DNA of 64,000 nucleotides, from contig DATMER010000012.1 in assembly GCA_035556715.1 (NCBI GenBank), positions 3,344 to 67,343 on the forward strand, written 5' to 3'. The DNA comes from DATMER01 sp035556715 (GTDB lineage Bacteria > Acidobacteriota > Thermoanaerobaculia > Multivoradales > UBA5704). Position numbers and translations under genes: made by a program. The notes beneath the pieces are model-generated. The model searched no databases, was not told the origin of the DNA, and saw only the letters and a program-made list of their open reading frames with translations. Position 1 is the stretch's first letter. Each line of letters opens with the position of its first letter. Shown one piece after another: positions 43,479 through 52,178 of the stretch.

Positions 43479-45494
43479 ATGATCCTTTGCAGCCTTGAAG
43501 TGTTGCGGCATCGTCACTCGCTCCTGCTCGCGGTCCTCCTTCTGGCCGTCCCGGCCACGGCGCAAACCTCTGACTGGAAAGCGCAAATCGGCGACGATCC
43601 CCTCTGGGCAAGCCCGGGCTTCGATGACTCGGCCTGGCGCGCGGTGCCTCTGCCGGCCACCTGGAAAGAGCAGGGTCTGGAGGACCTCGACGGCATGGCC
43701 TGGTTCCGGGGGGAGGTGCTCCTGGACGGCGAGGCCCGGCTTGCCGCCGCCGAGGACCGCCTGGGCCTGCTCCTCGGACCGCCAGCGGTCGGGGGATACG
43801 AAGTCTACGCCGGAGGCCGTTTGCTGGGGCGCTCCCGGGGATGGCCGTCCGAGCTGCCGTTCCCCAGATCCGAGGTCTTCCGCGTGCCTCCGGACGCTGT
43901 CGAAGAGGGAGGGATCCTGAGCCTCGCGCTCCGGGCGCGGCGGGTGGACTGGGCCTCGGACCTGGACCCCGATGCAGGGCTGGTGAGCGAGAACCTGACC
44001 CTCGGCTTCCATCAGGCCCTGCAGGACCGCATCCGGTTGGCGTGGACGAGGGCGCTGCTGAGCGAGCTGCCGCTGATCGTCCTTGCCTCGCTCTTCGCCG
44101 CCACGGCCCTCTACCACCTTCTCCTCTTCCGGCGCCGGCACAGAGCCGGTCACCTCTTTTTCGGCCTGATCTCCCTGGTCTACTCGGTCAACACGCTCGC
44201 CAGCTCCTACTGGATCTACGAGGTCACCGCGAGCCGCGGCATCGCGGTGCGGTTGAGCGACCTGACCGGCCATCTCGCCGCGGCGCTGGCGATCCAGTTC
44301 CTCTGGCGCTTCTTCGCCCGGCCCGTTTCCCCTCTGCTCCGCGGGTATCAGCTCTCCCATGTCGCGCTGGCCGCGTTCATCGGCCTCTGGCCGAGCGTCC
44401 GGCCGGTGATCACCAGCTCGACGCTCCGCTCCCTCTGGCTCCTGCCGCTGCTCGTCATGGCAGTCATGCTCATCCTGCGCGAGGCCCGGCGGGGCGGGTC
44501 GGAGGCGCGGAAGATCGCCGGCGGCGTACTGGCGATGATCGGCATCCAGGGGCTGGAGCTGGCGCGGCAGATCGTTCCCCTGCCGATCCCTCTTTCCCTG
44601 GCGGGCTTCGGCTTCGCGGCGGTCCTGCTGGCCATGAGCGTTGCCATCTCCGACCGCTTCCGCCGCATCCATGACGAGCTCGACCGGCTGCGCCTCCGCC
44701 TGGAGGACCAGGTGCGCGACCGCACCCGCGCCCTGGAGACGGCGATGGAGCAGGCCCTCGCCGCGAGCCGCGCCAAGAGCGAGTTCCTCGCCAACATCAG
44801 CCACGAGATCCGCACCCCGATGAACGGCGTCCTCGGCATGGCCGACCTGCTGACCGGCACCTCCCTCGACCGCCGGCAGCAGGAGTACGTGCTCGCCATC
44901 CAGGTCAGCGGGCAGGCCCTCCTGGAACTGATCAACGACATCCTCGACTTCTCCCGCATGGAGTCGAGCGAGCTGACCGTCAGGCGCGCTCCCTTCGTCC
45001 TGAAGGAGGTGCTCGACGACAGCCTCGGGATCATCCGCCCGATGGCTGCCCGGCAGGGGCTGGCGCTCCATTCCTCGATCGCCCAGGGCACGCCGAAGGC
45101 GCTGATCGGCGACCGTGGCCGCACCCGGCAGGTGCTGCTCAACCTGCTGACCAACGCCGTGAAGTTCACGCCGCAAGGAGAGGTGTCCGTGGAGCTCTCC
45201 GCCCGTCCTCTGGAGGCTGGCCGCTTCGAGGTCTGCTTCGCCGTCTCCGACACGGGCATCGGCATCGCCGACCGGGACCTGGAGCGGCTCTTCATTCCGT
45301 TCCAGCAGCTCGACGGGTCACCCAACCGCCGATACGGAGGCGCAGGGCTCGGCCTCGCCATCAGCAAGCGGCTGGCCGAGCTCCTGGATGGAGAGATCCG
45401 GGTGGAGAGCGCTCCAGGCCAGGGCTCGACCTTCCACTTCATCTTCGTGAGCGAGGCCGCCCCGGCTCAGGCCGCGCGCGAGAGCAGCAGGTGA
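43479..45494 (+). CDS. 7TMR-DISM sensor histidine kinase
   Basis: A 671-residue membrane kinase. After a signal peptide (LLLAVLLLAVPATAQ) a ~170-residue extracytoplasmic jelly-roll domain (DDSAWRAVPLPATWKEQG, WFRGEVLL) resembles the galactose-binding-like 7TMR-DISMED module. Seven membrane helices follow (residues ~190-395). Then come a coiled-coil linker, HisKA with the phospho-His in FLANISHEIRTPMNGVLG, and HATPase_c with N (LLNLLTNAVKF), G1 (SDTGIGI) and G2 (GGAGLGLAISK) boxes. No receiver domain or adjacent response regulator is encoded, so the partner is elsewhere. TATCAT lies 11 nt upstream of the ATG. It overlaps the QueA-like gene by 28 bp tail-to-tail. Confidence 0.9.
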   Translation: MILCSLEVLRHRHSLLLAVLLLAVPATAQTSDWKAQIGDDPLWASPGFDDSAWRAVPLPATWKEQGLEDLDGMAWFRGEVLLDGEARLAAAEDRLGLLLGPPAVGGYEVYAGGRLLGRSRGWPSELPFPRSEVFRVPPDAVEEGGILSLALRARRVDWASDLDPDAGLVSENLTLGFHQALQDRIRLAWTRALLSELPLIVLASLFAATALYHLLLFRRRHRAGHLFFGLISLVYSVNTLASSYWIYEVTASRGIAVRLSDLTGHLAAALAIQFLWRFFARPVSPLLRGYQLSHVALAAFIGLWPSVRPVITSSTLRSLWLLPLLVMAVMLILREARRGGSEARKIAGGVLAMIGIQGLELARQIVPLPIPLSLAGFGFAAVLLAMSVAISDRFRRIHDELDRLRLRLEDQVRDRTRALETAMEQALAASRAKSEFLANISHEIRTPMNGVLGMADLLTGTSLDRRQQEYVLAIQVSGQALLELINDILDFSRMESSELTVRRAPFVLKEVLDDSLGIIRPMAARQGLALHSSIAQGTPKALIGDRGRTRQVLLNLLTNAVKFTPQGEVSVELSARPLEAGRFEVCFAVSDTGIGIADRDLERLFIPFQQLDGSPNRRYGGAGLGLAISKRLAELLDGEIRVESAPGQGSTFHFIFVSEAAPAQAARESSR

Positions 45495-46513
45495 CTGTCC
45501 CCGAACTCGTGCCAGAGATAGCCCTCGCGCACGGCTTCCTCGTACCCCTCGCGCACCAGTTCCTTCGGAGCCACCGCGTAGAGGAGAGCGAGATGGCTCG
45601 CCAGAGGATCGTGCAGCCCGGTGATGAGACCGTCCACGGTACTGACCGGACGTCCCGGATGGATCAGGAGCCGGGTGAACCCCGCGGCCGGCCGGACCCG
45701 CTCGCCATCCCACGCCGACTCCAGGGCACGGACCACGGTGGTTCCGACCGCGATGATCGGGCGGCCTTCCCGCTTGGCTGCCGTCACGGCCTCGGCCGTC
45801 TGCTGTGGCACCTCGAACGGCTCCGCGTAAAGGACCTGATCCTCGACCTCCTCCGCTTCGAGCTCGTGGCTGGAGACTCCGGCGTGGAGCGTGATGCTGG
45901 CAAGGTCGATCCCCCTGGCCTGAAGGGCATCCAGGACCCGGGAAGTAAAAGGCCGCGCCGCGGAAGGCATCTCGGCGCTTCCCGGCTCCCGAGCAAAAAG
46001 GGTCTGATATTCCTCGATCGCCGGGTACGGCGCTTCGAGATAGCCATAGCGGATCGGCGAGCCTTCCCGTTCCATCGCTCGCCGGAGGTCCCTCTCGACA
46101 TGGACGAACCAGAGCCGCGGCAGGCCCGGGTGTGGAGCGACGAGGCGGGCGGGCAGCCCGGCGATCTCCATGACATCGCCCGCCTCCAGGGGGAGGGGAC
46201 CGGGCTTCGAGGCGCTCCATCGAAACTCCACCAGGTACAGCCCGCCGCCGTAAGGAGTCGAGATATTCGCGATGAGCGGTCCGAGGCCGGCATGCCGGGC
46301 CGGCAGGCTCGCAGGCAGCGTCGTGCTCGTGTTGACGACCAGGAGTGTGCCCGGCGCGAGGAAGCGGGGGAGGTCCCGGAACCGCGCGTGCTCGTGCCCC
46401 CTCTCCGTCGAGATCAGAAGGCGCACCTCGTCGCGCTCCAGGCCCCGGTGCTCGGGAGGCCCGTTCGCCTGAAGCGCCCGCGGACGTTCGAAGTCGAGCT
46501 CGATTTTTTTCAT
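45467..46513 (-). CDS. QueA-like SAM:tRNA ribosyltransferase-isomerase paralogue
   Basis: A 348-residue protein of the QueA family, which uses the ribosyl part of SAM to make epoxyqueuosine in tRNA. Family signatures seen are ERDEVRLLIS near the N-terminus, LVVNTSTTLPASL, IEEYQTLFA, and VGTTVVRALES with GFTRLLIHPG. Canonical QueA has AAPTAGLHF where this protein has MPSAARPF, and the canonical C-terminal LLMLVSAF is replaced by ASHLALLYAVA, so it may be a divergent paralogue with another substrate. The start ATG overlaps the stop of the SDR gene (ATGA). The family is firm, the exact reaction uncertain. Confidence 0.8.
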   Translation of the reverse strand: MKKIELDFERPRALQANGPPEHRGLERDEVRLLISTERGHEHARFRDLPRFLAPGTLLVVNTSTTLPASLPARHAGLGPLIANISTPYGGGLYLVEFRWSASKPGPLPLEAGDVMEIAGLPARLVAPHPGLPRLWFVHVERDLRRAMEREGSPIRYGYLEAPYPAIEEYQTLFAREPGSAEMPSAARPFTSRVLDALQARGIDLASITLHAGVSSHELEAEEVEDQVLYAEPFEVPQQTAEAVTAAKREGRPIIAVGTTVVRALESAWDGERVRPAAGFTRLLIHPGRPVSTVDGLITGLHDPLASHLALLYAVAPKELVREGYEEAVREGYLWHEFGDSHLLLSRAA

Positions 46514-47253
46514 ACGGCGATCTCCTCAAGAGCCGGTACGTTCACTTCCCAGCTCTCCGCTTGCGCTTGATAGCGGCGGCCCGTCACCGCCGCGGGGGGC
46601 TGTCCGAAGAGCCACGCCCAGAACGGCAGCGTCACCTCGGGCAGCGGCCGGTCGGAGATGTCCTCGCCGGGGAAGGCCTCCTGGTGCATCCGGGTGCGCA
46701 GATCGCCCGGATCGACGGCAACGACACCGATCCAACGTTTGCCCAGCTCGTTGGCGAGTGTGAGGCTCGCGAGGTCGAGAGCCGCTTTCGTGAGACCGTA
46801 TCCGCCCCAGCCCGGATATCCGCCGCGGGAGGCGTCGCTCGTCACGTTGACGACGAGTCCGCCGCTCTCCTCCAGAAGAGGAAGGACCTCCCGCACGAGA
46901 GCGATGGGGGCGGTGACATTGACGCGGAACGCTTCCTCCAACTCGCCGAGCGGATATTCGGCCAGAGGAGGGAGGGGTGTCGCGCCCAGAGTGGAAGCGT
47001 TGTTGAAGAGGATGTCGAGCCTGCCCATCTCACGCGCAGCGCGAGCGAGGCGAAGACGATGAGCGGGATCGGTCACGTCGCCCGCGAGAGCGATCACCTT
47101 TCCGCCGTGACGGCGCAGAGCCCGCGCCGTGGTTTCGAGATCGTCGGCTCCCCTGGCGGTGATCACCAGGTCATAACCTTGAGCGGCGAGGAAGTCGGCG
47201 ACGGTTCGGCCCAGCCCCCGGCTTCCGCCCGTGATGAGTGCAGTGCGTTTCAT
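46510..47253 (-). CDS. Short-chain dehydrogenase/reductase
   Basis: A 247-residue cytosolic NAD(P)-dependent oxidoreductase. The cofactor motif is TGGSRGLG, followed by LFNNAS and the catalytic Ser in NVTSDASRGG and Tyr-x-x-x-Lys in YGLTKAALDL, all of the classical SDR type. The substrate is unknown. It is the upstream gene of a coupled pair with the QueA-like gene (4-nt ATGA overlap). That makes a shared pathway likely, perhaps modification of a 7-deazapurine or a related nucleoside; this is inference. Length is normal. Confidence 0.85.
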   Translation of the reverse strand: MKRTALITGGSRGLGRTVADFLAAQGYDLVITARGADDLETTARALRRHGGKVIALAGDVTDPAHRLRLARAAREMGRLDILFNNASTLGATPLPPLAEYPLGELEEAFRVNVTAPIALVREVLPLLEESGGLVVNVTSDASRGGYPGWGGYGLTKAALDLASLTLANELGKRWIGVVAVDPGDLRTRMHQEAFPGEDISDRPLPEVTLPFWAWLFGQPPAAVTGRRYQAQAESWEVNVPALEEIAV

Positions 47254-47354
47254 GGAATTGCCGTCCTTTCTGTCATGTGGACAGGATAGAGACCGGCGAC
47301 GCCGCGCACATCCGGCAGGAGGACGGTTTTGACCTGGACGAAAGGACAGGTTGC

Positions 47355-47980
47355 TCAGGAAGATACCAGCCCATGCTCACGGGCTAGCCGGACAGCCTGG
47401 GTCCTGTTTTTCGCGCCGAGCTTGGAAAGGACAGAGCTGACGTGGAACTTCACCGTCCGCTCGCTGATCGAAAGGCGTGTTGCGATCTCCCGGTTGGCAA
47501 GCCCGGCTGCTACCAAATCCAGCACCTCTCTTTCACGAGGCGTGAGAGCGTCCGGGTGCTCCGCGGCGCGGACCTGCCGGAGCAGCTTCGAGGCGATGAC
47601 AGGGGGATGAGCGCTCCCCCGGCGCTCACGGTCCGGATCGCGGCGAAGATCTCCGCGCGGGGCGCACCTTTCAAAAGGTAGCCCTGAGCGCCGGCCTGGA
47701 TCGCGCCGACGATGCGCTCGTCCGTGTCGAACGCCGTCAGCACCACCACCTGCGCGGCTGGATCGGCCGCGCGCAACCGCCGGATCGCCTCGATCCCGTC
47801 GAGCATCGGCATCTCCAGATCCATCAGCACGACATCCGGCCGAAGCCGCGCCGCCTCAGTCACTGCCTCGGCGCCGTTGCCGGCTTCGCCGACGACGTCG
47901 AAGTCCGGCTGCGTGGCCAGCATGGCCGCGAGCCCATCGCGCACCACCGGATGATCGTCGGCGAGAAGGATTCGGATCAT
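47355..47980 (-). CDS. NarL/FixJ-type response regulator with apparent one-base frameshift
   Basis: The receiver domain reads normally from the ATG at 47980: MIRILLADDHPVVRDGL, phospho-acceptor Asp in VVLMDLEMP, then VVVLTAFDTDE and GAQGYLLKGA. After GGALIP the frame breaks at a run of five G (47602-47606, plus strand). Adding one base restores PVIASKLLRQVRAAEHPD and a complete LuxR-type HTH (LTPREREVLDLVAAGLANREIA, SERTVKFHVSS), ending at 47355. The uninterrupted frame alone would stop at 47510 with a nonsense tail. Everything else is intact and the ATGA overlap with the kinase gene is kept. So a sequencing or assembly slip, or a very recent mutation, is most likely. Confidence 0.8.
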
Positions 47981-49161
47981 CGGCGTTGGAGAGGAACCTC
48001 GGCCGTCACCCGGGTTCCGGCACCGGGCGAGCTCTCGACCTGAAAGCTGCCTCCGAGCAGGCGCGCGCGCTCCCGCATCCCGACGAGGCCGAAGCGGCTC
48101 GTCGAGGCGCTCTCCTCCGGAAAACCCTTTCCATCGTCCTGGACCGTGAGGCGGACCCGATCGGAAGCGGTCTCCAATCGAAGGACGACATGAGCGGCAG
48201 CCGCATGGCGCAAAGCGTTCTGGAGCGCCTCCTGGGCAATGCGGTAAAGACCGACCTCCACAGCAGGAGGCAGAGGGACTGCGCCAGGAGCGGACTCGAA
48301 CGTCACGGTTGGTCCAGCCTCGGCCACCAGAGCGGCGAGCGCCGCCGGAAGAGCCCGTCCTTCGAGTGGAGCCGCCCGGAGATCGAGCACGGATCGCCGC
48401 GCTTCTTCCAATCCCTTGCGGGTGAGGTCGAGCGCGGCCGAGATGCTCCGCCGGACGCGCTCCGGCTCCGTCTCCTGGACCAGAAGGGCCTCGGCGGCTT
48501 CGAGTTGGAAAGCGATCGCCGAGAGATCCTGAGCGATCGTGTCATGGATCTCGCGCGCCAGACGGTTGCGCTCCTCGGTCTGCGCCGACTCCAATCGCCG
48601 CGCATGAAGCCGCGCCCGCTCGACGGCCACGCCGAGCATGTCCCCAATGGTGCGCAGGAGGTTCAGATCGTCGTCATCGAGCTCGCGCCATTCGGGACCT
48701 GCCACGTTGAGTATCCCGAGCCGCTTGATCTCGCCCTCGGCGTAGACCTCGAGCGCGACGCTGGCGTGATAGAGGAGGCCAGCCGTCTTGCCCCTGGCCA
48801 GCTTGAGCTTGCGGAGCCGGCTGCAGGTGACGACGCCGACGTTGGCGGCACCGGCAAGCTCACCATCACAGTAGGCTTCCAGGCAGTAGCACCATCCGGC
48901 CAGGAGCTTGGTCTCCTGTTGGAGACCCGGAGGGAGGTTCTGGTCGGCGGCGAGGTACGGCTCGCCGGAGCTCTCGTCGAAGAGCAACACCCATCCGGTA
49001 CCGAGGCCGAGAAGCTCGGCGACCTTCTCGAGAGCCCGCGAGAGCAGAGTGGAAAGATCCACCGACGCGTTCAGAGCCCGCGCCACGTCGTTGAGGATCG
49101 ACAGCTCGTAGCTGCGCCGCTGAAGCGCCTGGCTTTCGTGCTCCCGATCGTTCATGTTCAC
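47977..49161 (-). CDS. GAF-domain NarX-type sensor histidine kinase
   Basis: A 394-residue cytosolic kinase. An N-terminal helix leads into a GAF domain (residues ~25-180, with CYCLEAYCDGEL and several Cys that could bind a ligand or metal). Next is HisKA_3 with the phospho-His in LAREIHDTIAQDLSAI, then HATPase_c with EALQNALRHA, DDGKGF and GLVGMRERARLLGG. This is the NarL-partner kinase class. The GTG at 49161 overlaps the stop of the phosphodiesterase gene (GTGA), and the kinase stop overlaps the regulator's ATG. So phosphodiesterase, kinase and regulator form one coupled unit. A later ATG at 49155 is possible. Confidence 0.9.
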   Translation of the reverse strand: MNMNDREHESQALQRRSYELSILNDVARALNASVDLSTLLSRALEKVAELLGLGTGWVLLFDESSGEPYLAADQNLPPGLQQETKLLAGWCYCLEAYCDGELAGAANVGVVTCSRLRKLKLARGKTAGLLYHASVALEVYAEGEIKRLGILNVAGPEWRELDDDDLNLLRTIGDMLGVAVERARLHARRLESAQTEERNRLAREIHDTIAQDLSAIAFQLEAAEALLVQETEPERVRRSISAALDLTRKGLEEARRSVLDLRAAPLEGRALPAALAALVAEAGPTVTFESAPGAVPLPPAVEVGLYRIAQEALQNALRHAAAAHVVLRLETASDRVRLTVQDDGKGFPEESASTSRFGLVGMRERARLLGGSFQVESSPGAGTRVTAEVPLQRR

Positions 49162-50690
49162 TGAATGTATCCCAGAGCCCGCAGCTTCTCGTTCGTCTCC
49201 GCGTCCTCGACCGCCTGGGCGCCATGCTCGTCGGGCAGCCGCGGGGCCTTGGCTGCCTGGATCGATCCGGGCGGGTGGCGCGCGAGATAGGCCGGATCGA
49301 TCAAGGCCCTCTGGAACCGGCCTTCCATGTCATCCGGGATCGGCTGGCCGGCCAGGTACATCATCAGGGGCGCGACATCGAGCACCGAGAGCCGCAACCG
49401 CCGAGGCTGGTGACGGATCGCCTTGCCTGCCGCGAGGAAGATCCCGACCATCGAATGGGTCCCGACGAAGTCGTGCGCAGACGTGAATTCGCCCACCGGG
49501 ATGCGCTCCTTACCGATCAGGACATGGCCCTCGCGCACCATGCGCTCGAAGACGTCCTGGTTGACCTCCGCTGCGAGCAAGGCGTAGGCCGCCACCTTGT
49601 CCTCGATCATCCGCGACATCCACAAGGACTTCGGCTCTTCGACCTCCGAAGGCCTGGGAGGCATGTGATAGGTCACCGGCCTGAACGCCTCGGCACCATC
49701 GGCGGAGCGGATCGTCGCGAAGAAGCTCCTCAACCGGTCGAGGGTGGCTTCCCTCTCGGCCGCGGGGCCGGGATCCAGCCGGACGAAGATCCCCCCGAAA
49801 CCTGAGAGGATCGTCAGCTTCTCCCGCTGCGGATCGAATCCAGCTCCAGCCAACAGTCCTCGGGCGTCGAAGCCCCACGTCCGTCCCGGTTCCGGCCTCA
49901 CCTGGAATCCATGGTCGGAGGCGATCAAAACGTTGTCTTCGGGACCGAGACCCGCCACGATCTCGCCGATCGCGCGGTCCACTCCGCGCGCGGTGCGGGG
50001 CAGGACGTCGGAAGAGCGCGGATCGACGTCCGTGCTCCAGAAACGGTGGCTCACCACGTCGAGGGCGTAGAAGGTTACCGCTCCGACATCCGGCTGGAGC
50101 TCCTCCCAGAGCCGGTTCCAATAGCGGGGCTTCTCGCGCACCTCGCGCTCGGCGTTGGCGACAACCTGGTCCGGCCCGCCGAGATCAACTACGGCATAGG
50201 CGTAGGCAGGCAGCCCGATGCGCTGAAAGAGGTCCGGCGGCCAGACGCTGTCGTCGCGGCGCAACCAGCCGGGGACCGAGAAACCGCCATTCGGGAAGTG
50301 GCGCGGAGGCCACGTGACCAGATAGTCGTAGAGGCCGACCCGAAGCCCGCCTCCGGCGAGCCGGTCCCAGATCGTCGGCACCTTGATCGCGTAGCGGTTG
50401 ACATAGAAGGAGGTCACGCCATGCGCCTTCGGCGTGCGGCTGGTGGCGATCGAAGTCCAGACCGGAGGGGACAGGAAAGGCTCCACCGACGCCAGGTCAG
50501 CGGAGACACCGCGGTCCATGATGGCCTTGAAGTTGGGCATCTGGCCCGCCTTCACCATCGGATCGATCAGGTTCCATGAACCGCCGTCGACGCCAATCAG
50601 CACCACGCGTCCCCGGTCCTGCCCGCACCCGGCGAGCAGGAATCCAAGGGTGAGAGAGCAAAGCAGGACAGACAGCCTGGGCAGTTGCAT
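49158..50690 (-). CDS. Alkaline-phosphatase-superfamily type I phosphodiesterase lipoprotein
   Basis: A 510-residue exported hydrolase. The ATG at 50690 is chosen because GAGGAGG precedes it and it begins a lipoprotein signal with lipobox LLAGC. Family motifs: the metal-binding Asp in VVLIGVDGGSWNLIDP, the nucleophile region PPVWTSIATSRTPKAHG (Thr or Ser acceptor), the metal site VLIASDHGFQV and the final His in HDFVGTHSMVGIF. Substrates could be phosphodiesters or phosphonates; specificity cannot be inferred. It leads a coupled operon with a NarX/NarL-type two-component pair, an unusual pairing that suggests the system is tied to its substrate or product. Confidence 0.82.
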   Translation of the reverse strand: MQLPRLSVLLCSLTLGFLLAGCGQDRGRVVLIGVDGGSWNLIDPMVKAGQMPNFKAIMDRGVSADLASVEPFLSPPVWTSIATSRTPKAHGVTSFYVNRYAIKVPTIWDRLAGGGLRVGLYDYLVTWPPRHFPNGGFSVPGWLRRDDSVWPPDLFQRIGLPAYAYAVVDLGGPDQVVANAEREVREKPRYWNRLWEELQPDVGAVTFYALDVVSHRFWSTDVDPRSSDVLPRTARGVDRAIGEIVAGLGPEDNVLIASDHGFQVRPEPGRTWGFDARGLLAGAGFDPQREKLTILSGFGGIFVRLDPGPAAEREATLDRLRSFFATIRSADGAEAFRPVTYHMPPRPSEVEEPKSLWMSRMIEDKVAAYALLAAEVNQDVFERMVREGHVLIGKERIPVGEFTSAHDFVGTHSMVGIFLAAGKAIRHQPRRLRLSVLDVAPLMMYLAGQPIPDDMEGRFQRALIDPAYLARHPPGSIQAAKAPRLPDEHGAQAVEDAETNEKLRALGYIQ

Positions 50691-50767
50691 TGACCTCCTC
50701 GTTCGTCTCATGGGCCGACCGTAGAATACCCCAAGGGTGTTAGGATCTCCGCGGCCCGAGGACACTC

Positions 50768-51520
50768 ATGGACATCCAGGCTTACCTCGATCGGATCGGC
50801 TACCGCGGCCCGCTCGACCCCAGGGCCGAGACCTTGCGGGCACTGCAGGTGGCCCATCTCCAGACGGTTCCGTTCGAGAACCTCAGCATCCATGCCCGCC
50901 AGCCGATCGTCCTCGACGACGGGTCCCTGTTCGACAAGGTGGTGGTGAGGCGGCGCGGCGGCTTCTGCTACGAGCTCAACGGAATGTTCGCAGCCCTGCT
51001 GCGCGCCCTCGGATTTCAGGTCACCATGCTCTCGGCCGCCGTGGCAAGGGCGGACGGCACCTTCGGCCCGGACTTCGATCACATGGCGCTCCAGGTCACC
51101 CTGGAAGAGCGCTGGCTCGCGGACGTCGGCTTCGGGGATTCCTTCCGCGATCCGCTACGGCTGGACGAGAGGGGAGAGCAGCCGGAAGGGATGCGAGCCT
51201 TCCGGATTGATGAGGACGGTGACCATCTCCTCCTCCTGCGGCGGGATGGGCCTGAGGAGCCCTGGCAGCCGCAATACCGCTTCACCCTGCAACCGTACGA
51301 GTATCCGGACTACGCCGGGATGTGCCACTTCCATCAGACCTCGCCAGAATCGCACTTCATCCGGCAGACCGTCTGCTCTCTGGCAACGTCCGAGGGGCGC
51401 GTCACTTTGAGCGGGATGAAGCTGATCACAACTCGGGGTGGTGAGCGGCAGGAGCGGGTTGTCGAGAGCGAAGAGGAGCGCGCGGGCGTTCTCCGCGAGC
51501 TGTTCGGCGTGGTGGTCTGA
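50768..51520 (+). CDS. Arylamine N-acetyltransferase
   Basis: A 250-residue cytosolic enzyme that transfers acetyl from acetyl-CoA to arylamines and hydrazines. The Cys-His-Asp triad is visible: Cys in RRGGFCYELNG, His in FDHMALQV and Asp in VGFGDSFRDP. The N-terminal signature LQTVPFENLSIH is typical. Length is slightly short for the family but complete. GAGGACACTC provides a ribosome site before the ATG. In soil bacteria such enzymes handle xenobiotics or aromatic amide biosynthesis; there is no biosynthetic cluster here. Identification is firm. Confidence 0.92.
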   Translation: MDIQAYLDRIGYRGPLDPRAETLRALQVAHLQTVPFENLSIHARQPIVLDDGSLFDKVVVRRRGGFCYELNGMFAALLRALGFQVTMLSAAVARADGTFGPDFDHMALQVTLEERWLADVGFGDSFRDPLRLDERGEQPEGMRAFRIDEDGDHLLLLRRDGPEEPWQPQYRFTLQPYEYPDYAGMCHFHQTSPESHFIRQTVCSLATSEGRVTLSGMKLITTRGGERQERVVESEEERAGVLRELFGVVV

Positions 51521-51537
51521 GCTACGCGGAGAATCGG

Positions 51538-51801
51538 ATGGCGACCGTACGGCTGGATCGCATTACCGAAGCGGCCCTGAAACGCTTGTCAGAGCGGCGC
51601 GGACAGTCCAAGTCCGAGGTGATCCGCGACGCCATTGCCCGGCTCGCTGACGAGGAGGGCGAGCAGCTCTCAGCCTACGAGCGGCTGCAGCCCTTCGTGG
51701 GAATCGTCGACAGCGGCGGAAAGCAACTATCCGAGGGCACGGGGAAGCGGCTGCGCGAGCTTCTGGCGGAGAAGAGAGAGCATGCGCGCAGTCCTGATTG
51801 A
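51538..51801 (+). CDS. Ribbon-helix-helix antitoxin (VapB/CopG-like)
   Basis: An 87-residue DNA-binding protein with the RHH pattern MATVRLDRITEAALKRLSERRGQSKSEVIRDAI at its N-terminus (beta strand plus two helices) and a charged C-terminal tail that would contact a toxin. It ends overlapping the start of a truncated PIN-domain toxin by 20 nt, the usual VapBC arrangement. It probably represses its own operon. Because the toxin is broken, it is an orphan antitoxin here. Confidence 0.8.
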   Translation: MATVRLDRITEAALKRLSERRGQSKSEVIRDAIARLADEEGEQLSAYERLQPFVGIVDSGGKQLSEGTGKRLRELLAEKREHARSPD

Positions 51802-51880
51802 TGCCGGGCCTTTGGTCGCGCTCTTGGATCGGAGCGACTATCGCTTCGCCGTGAAGAATAGCTTCACTCTCTTACCTTGA
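51782..51880 (+). pseudogene. Truncated VapC-type PIN-domain toxin
   Basis: Starts at the ATG at 51782, inside the antitoxin gene, and reads MRAVLIDAGPLVALLDRSD, the exact N-terminus of PIN toxins with the first metal-binding Asp. It then loses similarity and stops after 32 codons instead of about 130. The remainder is replaced by unrelated sequence belonging to a convergent gene, so the toxin is a remnant. Confidence 0.72.
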
Positions 51881-52178
51881 CGCACGGTCTCCGAACTTCT
51901 TGGCTGCCTTGGTCCGGATGGCCTCGGCCATTTCCTCTTACCAGGTTTCCAAGGGAATCGCGGCTCTCGGGCCGAACCATCGGCTGCACCAGATGTCCGA
52001 ACTGGACTTCAAGAAGTCGGAGGATCGTCACCAGCCACTCGATCCTCTGAGCCGGTGTGAGCGCCAGGAAGCGGGCTCGGTCCTCTGGCTCTGGCTCCAC
52101 AAGAGGACGCGGAAAGGGCCAGTAGCTCTCGGGCGTGCCCCAACTCAAGTCAGGGGAGTTTTTCGAGCTCTCTGACAT
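51864..52178 (-). CDS. Small protein overlapping a nucleotidyltransferase gene, unknown
   Basis: A 104-residue protein starting at the ATG at 52178, 29 nt inside the upstream nucleotidyltransferase gene. The conserved-looking core is PRPLVEPEPEDRARFLALTP and AQRIEWLVTILRLLEVQFG, predicted helical. The C-terminal ~35 residues look less protein-like and may be disturbed where the sequence meets the truncated toxin. The overlap suggests a two-component toxin-antitoxin-like or defence module with the nucleotidyltransferase. No family is recognised. Confidence 0.55.
   Translation of the reverse strand: MSESSKNSPDLSWGTPESYWPFPRPLVEPEPEDRARFLALTPAQRIEWLVTILRLLEVQFGHLVQPMVRPESRDSLGNLVRGNGRGHPDQGSQEVRRPCVKVRE

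Noticed and set aside
47510..47980. A genuine DNA-binding-domain-less response regulator of 156 residues
   Set aside because: A complete LuxR-type HTH follows in the next frame after a five-G run, so the short product is best explained by a one-base slip.
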